Under the pieces are notes generated by a model. The model was not told the origin of the DNA. It ran no database searches and saw nothing but the letters and a program-made list of their open reading frames with translations. Made by a program: the position numbers and the translations under genes. This document shows positions 18,944 through 27,451 of a stretch of 64,000 nt of DNA, piece after piece (the stretch's first letter is position 1; each line of letters begins with the position of its first letter). The stretch is from Isoptericola sp044389085 (GTDB lineage Bacteria > Actinomycetota > Actinomycetes > Actinomycetales > Cellulomonadaceae): positions 689,011 through 753,010 of the forward strand of contig NZ_JBIRXP010000003.1 of the NCBI RefSeq assembly GCF_044389085.1, given 5' to 3'.

Positions 18944-20134
18944 GTGCACGAAGACGTGAAGAACACCGCCGACACCCTCCCGCCGCTGCGCGTCGTGGTC
19001 GCGCCCGACTCGTTCAAGGGCAGCGCCACCGCGACCGAGGTGGCCGAGGCGCTCGCCGCCGGGGCCCGCGCCGCTCTGGGCGCCGAGGCCGACGTGCGCG
19101 CCGTGCCGTTCGCCGACGGCGGGGAGGGCACGCTCGACGCGATCCTCGGGGCGTGGGGCGAGGAGCCGCGCACCTGCGCCACGACCGACGCGCTGGGCCG
19201 GCCGACCACGGCGCGCTACGGCGTCTCGCCCGACGGCCGCACCCTCGCGGTCGAGGCGGCCGAGGCCTACGGGCTGCCGAAGGTGTCGGACGTGGCGCTG
19301 CGCCCGCTGGACGCGACCAGCCACGGCGTCGGGACGGTCGTCCTGGCCGGGCTGGACGCGGCCCCAGGCGCCGAGGAGGTCGTGCTGTTCGTCGGCGGCT
19401 CCGCGACGACCGACGGCGGCGCCGGCGTGCTGGCGGCCCTCGGGGCGGTGCTGGTCGACGCGGACGGGTCTCCCGTGCCGCCCGGCGGCGGAGGGCTGCG
19501 GTCCCTCGCGCGCATCGACCTCACCGGCCTCGACGCCCGGGCCCGGTCGCTGCGCTGGCGCATCGCCTGCGACGTCGACAACCCGCTGCTCGGGCCGCGC
19601 GGCGCGGCGGCCGTCTTCGGCCCGCAGAAGGGGGCGACGCCGCAGGACGTGGCGGTGCTCGACGACGGTCTCGCCCACCTGGCCGACGCGCTCGCCGCAG
19701 CGACCGGTCACGACGCCCGCGACCTGCCCGGTGCCGGGGCCTCCGGCGGCCTGCCGGTGGGGCTGTCCGCCGCGCTCGGCGCCGAGCTCGTGCCGGGCGG
19801 GGAGCTCGTCGCCGCTGCGGTGGGGCTGGCGGACGCGCTCGAGGGGGCGGACCTCGTGCTCACCGGCGAGGGCCGCCTCGACGAGCAGTCGCTGCACGGC
19901 AAGGTCGTGGACACCGTGGTGCGGCTCGTGGCCGGCCGCGCGGCCGTCGTCGTCGTGGCGGGCGGCGTGGAGCTCAGCCCCGCCCAGGTCGGCGATGCCG
20001 GGATCGCGGCGGCGTTCTCCCTCGCGCCGGGGCCGCGCACGCTCGCCGAGCTGTCGCGCGACGCGGTGGCCGAGCTGGAGCGCACGGCCGCGCACGCGTG
20101 CCGGCTGTTCGCGGCGGGCCGGGCCGCGCTCTGA
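18944..20134 (+). CDS. Glycerate kinase (GckA/GlxK-type)
   Basis: This 396-aa protein phosphorylates D-glycerate at the 2- or 3-position. It starts the family fold with RVVVAPDSFKGSATATEVAEAL and carries FADGGEGTLDA, FVGGSATTDGGAG and LTGEGRLDEQSLHGK, all hallmarks of glycerate kinase type 1. The start is uncertain: GTG 18944 is listed and GTG 18956 is equally possible, with no ribosome site near either. No glyoxylate genes are adjacent, so the pathway context is missing. Confidence 0.9.
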   Translation: MHEDVKNTADTLPPLRVVVAPDSFKGSATATEVAEALAAGARAALGAEADVRAVPFADGGEGTLDAILGAWGEEPRTCATTDALGRPTTARYGVSPDGRTLAVEAAEAYGLPKVSDVALRPLDATSHGVGTVVLAGLDAAPGAEEVVLFVGGSATTDGGAGVLAALGAVLVDADGSPVPPGGGGLRSLARIDLTGLDARARSLRWRIACDVDNPLLGPRGAAAVFGPQKGATPQDVAVLDDGLAHLADALAAATGHDARDLPGAGASGGLPVGLSAALGAELVPGGELVAAAVGLADALEGADLVLTGEGRLDEQSLHGKVVDTVVRLVAGRAAVVVVAGGVELSPAQVGDAGIAAAFSLAPGPRTLAELSRDAVAELERTAAHACRLFAAGRAAL

Positions 20135-20137
20135 CCC

Positions 20138-20710
20138 TCAGCGCCCGCGGGTGCGGCGCCGCACGGCGTCGGCCCACCCGCGGTGGTACCGCGCCACCAC
20201 GGTCTCGGTGCCCGGCGCCCACCAGACGGCGACCGGGTCGCCGTCGCGCGGCGGCGGGTACGCCTCCTCCTCGTCACGACGCACCAGGTACGAGAAGGCG
20301 TGGTCCGCGGTGCCGTCGTCCGTGGGGAACGACACGACCCCGCTGAGCAGCAGGCCGGAGCTGGTGCGGCGCTCGTTCACGGAGACCGACCCCGTGGCCG
20401 ACCGCGCGTCGGCGCCGAAGGCCTCGGCGTCACGCCCCTCGGTGGACCGGCGCTGGTCGTCCCGGTACCGCACCAGGGCGGCGACGGCCGTGACCATGAG
20501 CGCCGCGAGCATGCCCATGAACAGCCACAGCTCGAGCTCGCCGGAGGGGTCCTCGATCGTGCGCCGCAGCACGTAGAGACCCGCGGACACCACGAGGGCC
20601 GGCGCCCACAGCCAGCGCCGCAGCCAGCCCGGGCGCGCCGGAGCGGGCAGCTCCTCCAGCGGCGCGTCGACCTCGTCGGCGCTGTCGACCTGCTGCCAGA
20701 CGACGCTCAC
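20138..20710 (-). CDS. Membrane protein with DUF3592-like domain
   Basis: This 190-aa protein has two transmembrane segments (about 38-55 and 68-88) and a soluble C-terminal part (LLSGVVSFPTDDGTADHAFSY, then DPVAVWWAPG) like DUF3592 proteins. Its GTG start at 20708-20710 overlaps the epsilon-subunit stop in a GTGA junction, so translation is coupled. It is the last gene of the carboxylase beta operon. The function is unknown. Confidence 0.7.
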   Translation of the reverse strand: MSVVWQQVDSADEVDAPLEELPAPARPGWLRRWLWAPALVVSAGLYVLRRTIEDPSGELELWLFMGMLAALMVTAVAALVRYRDDQRRSTEGRDAEAFGADARSATGSVSVNERRTSSGLLLSGVVSFPTDDGTADHAFSYLVRRDEEEAYPPPRDGDPVAVWWAPGTETVVARYHRGWADAVRRRTRGR

Positions 20711-20973
20711 GAGTGCAGGCTCCAGCGCCACGCGTCCGCGTTGTGCCGGCCCCACCGGCCGCCGAAGCTCTTCGCCGTGACGCCGGCGCCGTTCCCGCGC
20801 ACCGTGCGGGCGCGGTTGGTCCACTCCTCGACGGGCGCCTCGTCGTCGGGCAGGCCGCTCGCCGACGCGACCGCCGCGATCCCCGCCACCAGGGCGGCGA
20901 CCTCGACGTCGTCGGGACGCCCGCGCACCACGCGGACGCTGCTCGTCGCCCCGCCGTGCGTCGCCCCGGTCAT
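20707..20973 (-). CDS. accE: Acyl-CoA carboxylase epsilon subunit
   Basis: The 88-aa protein begins a conserved segment VRVVRGRPDDVEVAALVAGIAAVA and ends with WGRHNADAWRWSLHS, the pattern of the small epsilon subunits that stimulate actinobacterial alpha-beta carboxylases such as AccD5-AccA3. The family is short and poorly conserved; identification rests on this pattern plus position one gene after the beta subunit. Start and stop overlap the neighbouring genes by 4 bp (ATGA and GTGA). Confidence 0.82.
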   Translation of the reverse strand: MTGATHGGATSSVRVVRGRPDDVEVAALVAGIAAVASASGLPDDEAPVEEWTNRARTVRGNGAGVTAKSFGGRWGRHNADAWRWSLHS

Positions 20974-21548
20974 CGCGCACCCCCGAGCGGGTCGTCGCCG
21001 TCCTCGTCCTCGTCCGTCAGCTCGTCGTCGAGGTCGTCGTCGCCGAACTCCACGGCGGCCCCGCGGGACGTCGCCCACTCCGCGACCTCGTAGCCGCCGT
21101 CGAACAGGCGCTGCGCGACGTCGCCGCCGGCCACGTCCAGCAGCTCGACGACGCCGTCCAGCGTGCCGGGCGAGCCCGCCGCCGGGTCGGCCACGACGAA
21201 GCCGAGGTAGAACACCTCGGCCGGAACGGCGCCCTCCGGGGCGTCGTGCACGTGCTCCGGCTCCTCGTCGTCGCCCTCCCACACCGAGCTCGTGAGGTCG
21301 GGGTGCATGCCAAGGCCGTCGTGCAGCGCGTCGAAGACGGCGGCGTTGAGCTGGCCCACGCGGTTTTCCAGCGCGAGCACCCGCGGGTCCTCGTCCGCCT
21401 CGGAGGCGCCGAACTCGGCGCGCACGCCGACGGCGGTCTGCACGTACTCGTGCAGCGCGGCGGCCAGCGCGTCGACGGCGCGGTGCATCGGCTCCGGGTC
21501 GACCGACCCCAGCGGGGCGGGTCCGTGCGTGGCGTCCTCGTGGCTCAT
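20970..21548 (-). CDS. Acidic protein of unknown function in the carboxylase operon
   Basis: The 192-aa product from ATG 21548 is strongly acidic, with EGDDEEPEHVHDAPEG in the middle and a DDDLDDELTDEDEDGDD tail. I recognise no domain; there are no membrane segments. It lies between the beta and epsilon subunit genes, with its stop overlapping the epsilon start, so it is made with the carboxylase. A structural or regulatory role with the complex would be a guess. Confidence 0.7.
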   Translation of the reverse strand: MSHEDATHGPAPLGSVDPEPMHRAVDALAAALHEYVQTAVGVRAEFGASEADEDPRVLALENRVGQLNAAVFDALHDGLGMHPDLTSSVWEGDDEEPEHVHDAPEGAVPAEVFYLGFVVADPAAGSPGTLDGVVELLDVAGGDVAQRLFDGGYEVAEWATSRGAAVEFGDDDLDDELTDEDEDGDDPLGGAR

Positions 21549-21582
21549 CGGACGATTGTCCCCCAGCGGGTCGTCGGTCGGG

Positions 21583-23214
21583 TCACAGCGGGATGTTGCC
21601 GTGCTTCTTGGGCGGCAGGCTCGCGCGCTTGGTGCGCAGCGCGCGCAGCGCACGCACCACCTGCACGCGCGTCTCCGACGGCCGGATCACCGCGTCGACG
21701 TAGCCGCGCTCGGCCGCGTCCCACGGGTTGACGATCGCCTCGGTGTACTCGTCGGTGAGGCGCTGCCGCTCCGCCTCGACGTCGCCGCCCGACTCCGCGA
21801 CCTCCTTGAGCGCCGAGCGCTGCAGGATGTTCACCGCGCCGGACGCGCCCATGACCGCGACCTGCGCCGTCGGCCAGGCGAGGTTGACGTCCGCGCCGAG
21901 CTGCTTGGAGCCCATGACGATGTACGCGCCGCCGTACGCCTTGCGCGTGATGACGGTGACCAGCGGCACCGTCGCCTCGGCGTACGCGTAGATGAGCTTG
22001 GCGCCGCGGCGGATGATGCCCTGGTGCTCCTGGCCGACGCCGGGCAGGAAGCCGGGGACGTCGACGAACGTCAGCACGGGCAGGTTGAACGCGTCGCACG
22101 TGCGCACGAACCGTGCCGCCTTCTCGGCGGCGTCGATGTCGAGCGTGCCGGCCATGGACAGCGGCTGGTTGGCGATGATGCCCACCGACTGGCCCTCGAC
22201 GTGCCCGAAGCCGATGAGCACGTTCTGCGCGAAGAGCGGCTGCACCTCGAGGAACGAGTCGGGGTCGAGCACCGCCTCGACGACGGCGCGCATGTCGTAG
22301 GGCTGGTTGTCGCTGTCGGGGACGATGACGTCCAGCGCCTCGTCGTCCTCGGTGACCTCCAGCGGCGTCTCGTCCTCCGGCGGGAAGGAGGGCGCGTCGC
22401 CCAGGTTGTTCTGCGGCAGGTAGCCGACGAGATGGCGCACGTAGTCGATCGCGTCGTCCTCGTCGGCGCCGAGGTAGTGCGCCACGCCCGACGTCGCGTT
22501 GTGCGTGCGGCCGCCGCCGAGCGTCTCGAAGTCGACGTCCTCACCGGTCACCGTGCGGATGACGTCCGGGCCGGTGATGAACATGTTCGACGTGCCGTCG
22601 GCCATGACGATGAAGTCCGTCAGGGCGGGGGAGTAGACGGCGCCGCCCGCGCTGGGGCCGAGGATGAGCGAGATCTGCGGGATGACGCCCGAGGCGGCCA
22701 CGTTGCGCCGGAACATCTCCGCGAACTGCGTCAGGGCCGCCACGCCCTCCTGGATGCGCGCGCCCCCGCCGTCCGAGATGCCGATGATCGGCACGCCCGT
22801 GCGCAGCGCGAAGTCCTGGACCTTGGCGATCTTCTCGCCGTGCACCTCGCCGAGCGACCCGCCGAAGACCGTGAAGTCCTGGCTGAACACGCACACCTGG
22901 CGCCCGTCGATCGTGCCGTGGCCGGTCACGACCCCGTCGCCGGCGATCCGCCGCCGGTCGAGCCCGAAGTTGCGGCTGCGGTGCTTGGCCAGCGCGTCCA
23001 GCTCGACGAAGCTGCCCTCGTCGAGCAGCGCCTCGATGCGCTCGCGGGCCGTCTTCTTGCCCCGCGGGTGCTGCCGGGCCTTCGCCTTCTCCTCGGCGTC
23101 GGTCACGGCCTCGGCCCGACGGCGCTCCAGGTCGGCGAGCTTGGCGGCGGTACCGGTGAGGGCGGTCGGCTCGAGGTCGGTCGCGGGCCCGGTCGCAGGG
23201 GTGGCGTCGTTCAC
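21583..23214 (-). CDS. accD5: Acyl-CoA carboxylase beta subunit (carboxyltransferase)
   Basis: The 543-aa protein is a complete biotin-dependent carboxyltransferase that moves CO2 from biotin to propionyl- or acetyl-CoA. Visible features include the N-terminal crotonase-like half (DRRRIAGDGVVTGHGTIDGR, GISDGGGARIQEGV with an oxyanion hole, LGPSAGGAVYSPALTDF) and C-terminal half (VDVPGFLPGVGQEHQGIIRRGAK, ITRKAYGGAYIVM, WPTAQVAVMGASGAV). It ends PPKKHGNIPL, the usual C-terminus. The start is set at GTG 23214; in-frame sequence upstream runs through the promoter. It heads an operon with the acidic protein, epsilon subunit and DUF3592 gene. Confidence 0.94.
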   Translation of the reverse strand: MNDATPATGPATDLEPTALTGTAAKLADLERRRAEAVTDAEEKAKARQHPRGKKTARERIEALLDEGSFVELDALAKHRSRNFGLDRRRIAGDGVVTGHGTIDGRQVCVFSQDFTVFGGSLGEVHGEKIAKVQDFALRTGVPIIGISDGGGARIQEGVAALTQFAEMFRRNVAASGVIPQISLILGPSAGGAVYSPALTDFIVMADGTSNMFITGPDVIRTVTGEDVDFETLGGGRTHNATSGVAHYLGADEDDAIDYVRHLVGYLPQNNLGDAPSFPPEDETPLEVTEDDEALDVIVPDSDNQPYDMRAVVEAVLDPDSFLEVQPLFAQNVLIGFGHVEGQSVGIIANQPLSMAGTLDIDAAEKAARFVRTCDAFNLPVLTFVDVPGFLPGVGQEHQGIIRRGAKLIYAYAEATVPLVTVITRKAYGGAYIVMGSKQLGADVNLAWPTAQVAVMGASGAVNILQRSALKEVAESGGDVEAERQRLTDEYTEAIVNPWDAAERGYVDAVIRPSETRVQVVRALRALRTKRASLPPKKHGNIPL

Positions 23215-23280
23215 CCGACCGACCCTAGTTGGTGGGTTGCCACGCATCGATGCGCGACAGGCTGCGACAAGCCGCGGTTC

Positions 23281-23297
23281 TTTGGAGGGACCCCACA
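23281..23297 (-). promoter_or_regulatory. Shared motif upstream of carboxylase beta gene (copy 2)
   Basis: The coding strand reads TGTGGGGTCCCTCCAAA, one base different from the copy at 15001-15017 upstream of the alpha gene, in the same orientation and 66 nt from the start codon. It also lies about 70 nt upstream of divergent birA, so it could affect biotin ligase as well. Confidence 0.55.
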
Positions 23298-23366
23298 ATC
23301 GGCGGTCGGGCCGGCGTCGAGCCCGCATCGTTCCTGCACCACGCCGGCATGGTGAAGGATCGGAGC

Positions 23367-24239
23367 ATGGATCGCCCCCCGCTCGACGTCCCCGCCCTGC
23401 GCCGCGACCTGGTCGTCCCCGCCGGCCCCCTCGCGCGCCTCGAGGTCGTGGACGTCTCCGGGTCCACGAACGCGGACCTCGTGGCGGCGGCGCGGCGGAC
23501 GCCGGGGGAGTGGCCCGCGCCCGCGGCGCTCGTCGCCGAGCACCAGGCGGCGGGACGGGGGCGCGCGGGCCGTTCCTGGCAGACGCCGCCGCGCGCGGCC
23601 CTCACCGTCTCGGTGCTGCTGCGGCCGCGCCTCGCCCCGGACCGGCTCGGCTGGCTGCCGCTGCTCGCGGGCCTCGCCGTCGTGGGCGCCGTCGACGCCG
23701 CCGGCGTGCCCGGCGCCGCGCTGAAGTGGCCCAACGACGTCCTGCTGCCCGCCGCCGACGACGCGCCCGGCCTGGGCCCGTGGCGCAAGGTGTCGGGCAT
23801 CCTGGCCGAGGTCGTGCCGGGGGACGCCGCCCCGGGGCCGGCCGTCGTCGTCGGCGTCGGGCTGAACGTCGACCAGGCGCCCGCGGAGCTGCCGGTGCCG
23901 ACGGCCACCTCGCTGGCGCTCGCCGGGGTGCGTCCGGACCGCGGCGCGCTGCTCGGCACGCTCGTGCGCGCGCTCACGGCCGCCGTCGCCCGGCTGGAGC
24001 GTGCCGGGGGCGACCCCGTGCAGGCGGGCCTGGCCGAGGAGTACGCGGCGCGGTCGGCGACGCTCGGCACCGCCGTGCGCGCGGAGCTGGCCGGAGGGCG
24101 CGACGTCGTGGAGGGCGAGGCGCTGCGGGTGGACGCGGACGGCGGCCTCGTCCTGGCGACGACGGGCGGCGAGCGCACGGTCACGGCGGGCGACGTGCAC
24201 CACCTGCGCCGCTCCCAGCCGGGGCACAGCCCGCGCTGA
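23367..24239 (+). CDS. birA: Biotin-[acetyl-CoA-carboxylase] ligase, class I
   Basis: The 290-aa enzyme makes biotinyl-AMP and attaches biotin to the carrier lysine of the alpha subunit. Motifs are GSTNADLV, EHQAAGRGRAGRSWQTPP (the flexible GRGRxGR biotinyl-AMP loop), KWPNDV and VVVGVGLNVDQ. It lacks an N-terminal winged helix, so it is a class I ligase that cannot act as a DNA-binding repressor. ATG 23367 is chosen; ATG 23349 is the alternative. It is divergent from the beta-subunit gene, directly linking cofactor attachment to its target enzyme. Confidence 0.93.
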   Translation: MDRPPLDVPALRRDLVVPAGPLARLEVVDVSGSTNADLVAAARRTPGEWPAPAALVAEHQAAGRGRAGRSWQTPPRAALTVSVLLRPRLAPDRLGWLPLLAGLAVVGAVDAAGVPGAALKWPNDVLLPAADDAPGLGPWRKVSGILAEVVPGDAAPGPAVVVGVGLNVDQAPAELPVPTATSLALAGVRPDRGALLGTLVRALTAAVARLERAGGDPVQAGLAEEYAARSATLGTAVRAELAGGRDVVEGEALRVDADGGLVLATTGGERTVTAGDVHHLRRSQPGHSPR

Positions 24240-24252
24240 CTACAGTGGGGGC

Positions 24253-25314
24253 GTGACGAGCGACACCACGACGGGACCCGGCCTGCCGACGGACGACGAC
24301 GCCCGGCGGGCGGGGGACACCGCGGCGCGCCTGGACGAGGAGATCCTCGGTGGGCCGCGCCGGTACACCCTGTCGGACCTCGTGGAGGGCACCGGGCTGT
24401 CGCAGGAGTTCATCGAGAACTACTGGCGCTGGCTGGGGCTGCCGGTCACCCACCCCGACGAGGTGGGGTTCACCGACGCGGACATGCGGGCGCTCCGGGA
24501 CATCGGCCAGCTCGTCGACGCGGAGCGGCTGGACGAGCAGGCGCAGATGACGCTCATCCGCTCCCTCGGGCACACCACGGACCGCCTGGCGCTGTGGCAG
24601 GTGGAGGCCTTCGTCGAGCACCTCAGCCGCCGCGACGGCCTGGACGACGTGAGCGCGCGGCTCGCCGCCATCGACCGCGTGCCCGACCTCACCACGCAGC
24701 TGTCCCGGCAGCTCGAGCACGCCTGGCGTCGCCAGCTGGCCGCGCTCACCGGCCGGCTCGCCACCGAGTTCGGCGGTGCCCGCCGCGGCGCCCAGGAGGC
24801 GCCCGGCGACGAGCTGCCGCTGCCGCGCGCGGTCGGCTTCGCCGACATCGTGTCGTTCACCAAGCGCACCGCAGGCCTCGGCTCGCAGGAGCTGTCGGAG
24901 TTCGTGCAGCTCTTCGAGTCCCGGGCCAGGGACGTCATCACGGAGGCCGGCGGGCGCGTGGTCAAGACCATCGGTGACGCGGTGCTGTTCGTGGCCGACG
25001 ACGTCACCACGGGCGCCGAGGTGGCGCTCGGGCTGGCCGCGCCGCACGCGACCGACCCGGAGATCCCGGTGCGTGTCGGGTTCGTGTGGGGGCGGGTGCT
25101 GTCGCGCTTCGGCGACGTGTTCGGCTCCGACGTGAACCTCGCCTCCCGCATCACCGAGCTCGCGGAGCCCGCCACGGTGCTCGTGGACCCCCACACCGCG
25201 TCGCTGCTGGCCTCGTCGTCGCGCTACGCCCTGACGGCGCAGCCGCCGCAGGAGGTGCAGGGCATCGGCGAGATCACGCCGGTGCGGCTCCAGCGCGCGT
25301 ACACCGGCGGCTGA
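24253..25314 (+). CDS. Class III adenylate/guanylate cyclase
   Basis: This 353-aa cytoplasmic protein has a helical N-terminal regulatory region (about 35-165), like the autoinhibitory domain of mycobacterial Rv1264, and a C-terminal cyclase homology domain. The two metal-binding aspartates are in FADIVSF (D198) and TIGDAVLF (D242), and NLASRIT carries the Asn and Arg for transition-state binding, so it should be active. It would act as a homodimer making cAMP. The GTG at 24253 follows birA by 13 nt, suggesting co-transcription. Whether it senses pH like Rv1264 is not shown here. Confidence 0.88.
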   Translation: MTSDTTTGPGLPTDDDARRAGDTAARLDEEILGGPRRYTLSDLVEGTGLSQEFIENYWRWLGLPVTHPDEVGFTDADMRALRDIGQLVDAERLDEQAQMTLIRSLGHTTDRLALWQVEAFVEHLSRRDGLDDVSARLAAIDRVPDLTTQLSRQLEHAWRRQLAALTGRLATEFGGARRGAQEAPGDELPLPRAVGFADIVSFTKRTAGLGSQELSEFVQLFESRARDVITEAGGRVVKTIGDAVLFVADDVTTGAEVALGLAAPHATDPEIPVRVGFVWGRVLSRFGDVFGSDVNLASRITELAEPATVLVDPHTASLLASSSRYALTAQPPQEVQGIGEITPVRLQRAYTGG

Positions 25315-25326
25315 CGAGCGCTCCCG

Positions 25327-26115
25327 TCAGCCGCGACCGACGGCGACGACGTCCGGGTCCTTCGGGTCGGGGTCGACGTCGATGAGCGACGGCCGGTTGT
25401 TCTGCACCGACCCCACGGCGGCGCCGACGGGCCGTGTGGCCATCCCGACCTGCGGCCCCGTGACGATGCCCATCGCCTGCTCGGCGCCGACGGCCGGGTC
25501 GAGCCAGGCGTCCCACGACGCCCGGGGCAGCACCACGGGCATGCGGTCGTGGATGCGCTCCAGGTCCTGCGACGCCGCCGTGGTGATCACGGTCGCGGAG
25601 ACGAGCCAGCGGTCGGGGTCGTCGTCGGCCTTGGTCCGGTCCCGCCAGAACTCGTACAGCCCCGCCAGCGCGGCCACGCCGCCGTCGTCGGGGTGGATCC
25701 AGTACGGCTGCTTGGGGACCTTGGCCTTCGCCGGGGCGCCGGGCGGCAGCTCGAGCTTGCGCCACTCGTAGTAGCCGTCGGCCGGCAGCAGGCAGCGCCG
25801 GACGCCGAGGGGCTTGGCGAACGCGGCCTTGTCGAGGAGGGTCTCGGTGCGCGCGTTGATCATGCGCGCGCCGATCGACGGGTCCTTCGCCCACGAGGGG
25901 ACGAGGCCCCAGCGCGCCAGGCGCAGCGAGCGGGTGATCTCCCCCGTCTGGCCGCCCTCGAGCCGCCGCGGGCGCTCGACGACGATGCGCACGGCGTCGG
26001 TCGGCGCGACGTTCCACGACGGGGGCAGGAGGCGCGCGTCCTCCGCGATCTCGGCGACGGCGAGGTCGTCGGCGATGTCCTGGGCGTCGCGGAAGGACGC
26101 GTAGCGGCCGCACAT
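25327..26115 (-). CDS. SOS response-associated peptidase (SRAP/HMCES/YedK family)
   Basis: The 262-aa protein starts MCGRYAS; removal of Met exposes Cys2, which crosslinks to abasic sites in single-stranded DNA and shields them. This fixes the start at ATG 26115 although the frame is open to 26169. SWNVAPTD, INARTETLLDKAAF and HDRMPVVL match the family's active-site blocks, the last with the catalytic His. No LexA box is visible upstream. It is convergent with the cyclase gene. Confidence 0.92.
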   Translation of the reverse strand: MCGRYASFRDAQDIADDLAVAEIAEDARLLPPSWNVAPTDAVRIVVERPRRLEGGQTGEITRSLRLARWGLVPSWAKDPSIGARMINARTETLLDKAAFAKPLGVRRCLLPADGYYEWRKLELPPGAPAKAKVPKQPYWIHPDDGGVAALAGLYEFWRDRTKADDDPDRWLVSATVITTAASQDLERIHDRMPVVLPRASWDAWLDPAVGAEQAMGIVTGPQVGMATRPVGAAVGSVQNNRPSLIDVDPDPKDPDVVAVGRG

Positions 26116-26198
26116 GGGTCCATCGTGACGCATCCCACCGACAGTCGTCCGGGCGACCGGGCGAATCATCCTGGGCGCGGTCGTAACGATTCGATACG

Positions 26199-27437
26199 AT
26201 GGCGACCATGCCCGACGACTCCGCGAGACTTCCGCGCGCCCGCTCTCCGTACCGTTGGGTCATCATGCTCGGCGCCCTCGCGGCGCTGCCGGCGTTCACC
26301 GTCGACATGTACCTGCCCTCGCTGCCCGAGGTGGCGGCGGACCTCGGCTCCACGGCGTCGTTCGCGCAGCTGTCCGTCTCGGTGATGCTCATCGGCGGCG
26401 CCCTGGGCCAGCTCACGATCGGGCCGCTGTCCGACCGGTTCGGCCGGCGGGCGCCGCTCCTGTGGGGCCTGGTCATGCACGTCGTGACGTCCGTGCTGTG
26501 CGCCTTCGCGCCCACCATGACGATCCTCGTCGCGCTGCGCCTCATGCAGGGCTTCTTCAACGCCGCCTGCGGCGTCGCGGCCATGGCGGTCCTGCGCGAC
26601 CGGTTCGTCGGCGCCGAGGCCGCGCGCATCCTGTCGCGCCTCATGCTCGTCATCGGCGTCGCGCCCATGCTGGCGCCCACCTTCGGCTCCGCCGTCGCCG
26701 CCGCGGCCGGCTGGCGCTGGGTCTTCGGCTTCCTCGCGCTCGCGGGCGTCGTGATGGGCGTCGTCGTGTGGCGGTTCATGCCGGAGACGCTGCCCGCGGC
26801 GCGCCGGCAGACCGGCGGGACGCGCAGCGTGTTCGCGGGCTACCGGACGCTGGTGCGGGACAGGCAGTTCATGGCGCTCGCCGTCATCCCCGGCCTCGGG
26901 CAGGCCGTGCTGATGAGCTACGTCGTCGGCTCGCCGTTCATCTTCCAGGAGGGCTACGGCCTCAGCCACGGGCAGTTCTCCGTGCTGTTCGCCGTCAACG
27001 GCCTGGGCCTGGTGCTGTCCGCGCAGGTGAACGCCGCCCTCGTGCGCCGCGTCGCGCCCATCCGGCTGCTGCGCGCCGCGCTCGCGATCCAGGGCGTCGT
27101 CGCGGTCGGCCTGCTGGTCGTGGCCCTCACCGGGGCCGGGGGGCTGATCGGCCTCCTCGCGGTGCTGTGGGTCGTGCTCGCCTTCCAGGGACTCATCCCC
27201 GCCAACGCCTCGGCCATCGCGCTGTCCCGGCACGGCGAGCGCGCCGGCACGGCCGCCGCCGTCATCGGCGCCGTGCAGTCCGGCGTCGCCGGCGTCGTCT
27301 CCCCGCTGGTGGGCGTGCTCGGCGGCGACGCCGTCGCGATGTCCTGGGTGATGCTCGTCGCCCTCGCCTGCGCGCTCGCCGTCCTCGCCTTCGCCACCCC
27401 GGCCTTCCGCCGCGACGGCTGGGTCAAGCTGGCCTGA
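26199..27437 (+). CDS. Multidrug efflux MFS transporter, Bcr/CflA family
   Basis: The 412-aa protein has twelve predicted membrane segments. VDMYLPSLPEVAADLG after TM1 and LSDRFGRRAPLLWG after TM2 are Bcr/CflA signatures; this 12-TM drug/H+ antiporter family exports bicyclomycin, chloramphenicol and similar compounds. The ATG at 26199 is listed, with ATG 26208 as an in-frame alternative. No adjacent regulator is evident; the upstream SRAP gene is divergent, with 83 bp between them. Confidence 0.88.
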   Translation: MATMPDDSARLPRARSPYRWVIMLGALAALPAFTVDMYLPSLPEVAADLGSTASFAQLSVSVMLIGGALGQLTIGPLSDRFGRRAPLLWGLVMHVVTSVLCAFAPTMTILVALRLMQGFFNAACGVAAMAVLRDRFVGAEAARILSRLMLVIGVAPMLAPTFGSAVAAAAGWRWVFGFLALAGVVMGVVVWRFMPETLPAARRQTGGTRSVFAGYRTLVRDRQFMALAVIPGLGQAVLMSYVVGSPFIFQEGYGLSHGQFSVLFAVNGLGLVLSAQVNAALVRRVAPIRLLRAALAIQGVVAVGLLVVALTGAGGLIGLLAVLWVVLAFQGLIPANASAIALSRHGERAGTAAAVIGAVQSGVAGVVSPLVGVLGGDAVAMSWVMLVALACALAVLAFATPAFRRDGWVKLA

Positions 27438-27451
27438 CGGGCGCGGCCCTC

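Noticed and set aside
23367..24239. BirA as the repressor acting at the shared 17-bp carboxylase motif
   Set aside because: The ligase has no N-terminal winged helix, so it cannot bind DNA in the way E. coli BirA does.
26116..26198. SOS box upstream of the SRAP gene
   Set aside because: No GAAC-N4-GTTC pattern is present between the SRAP and MFS genes.
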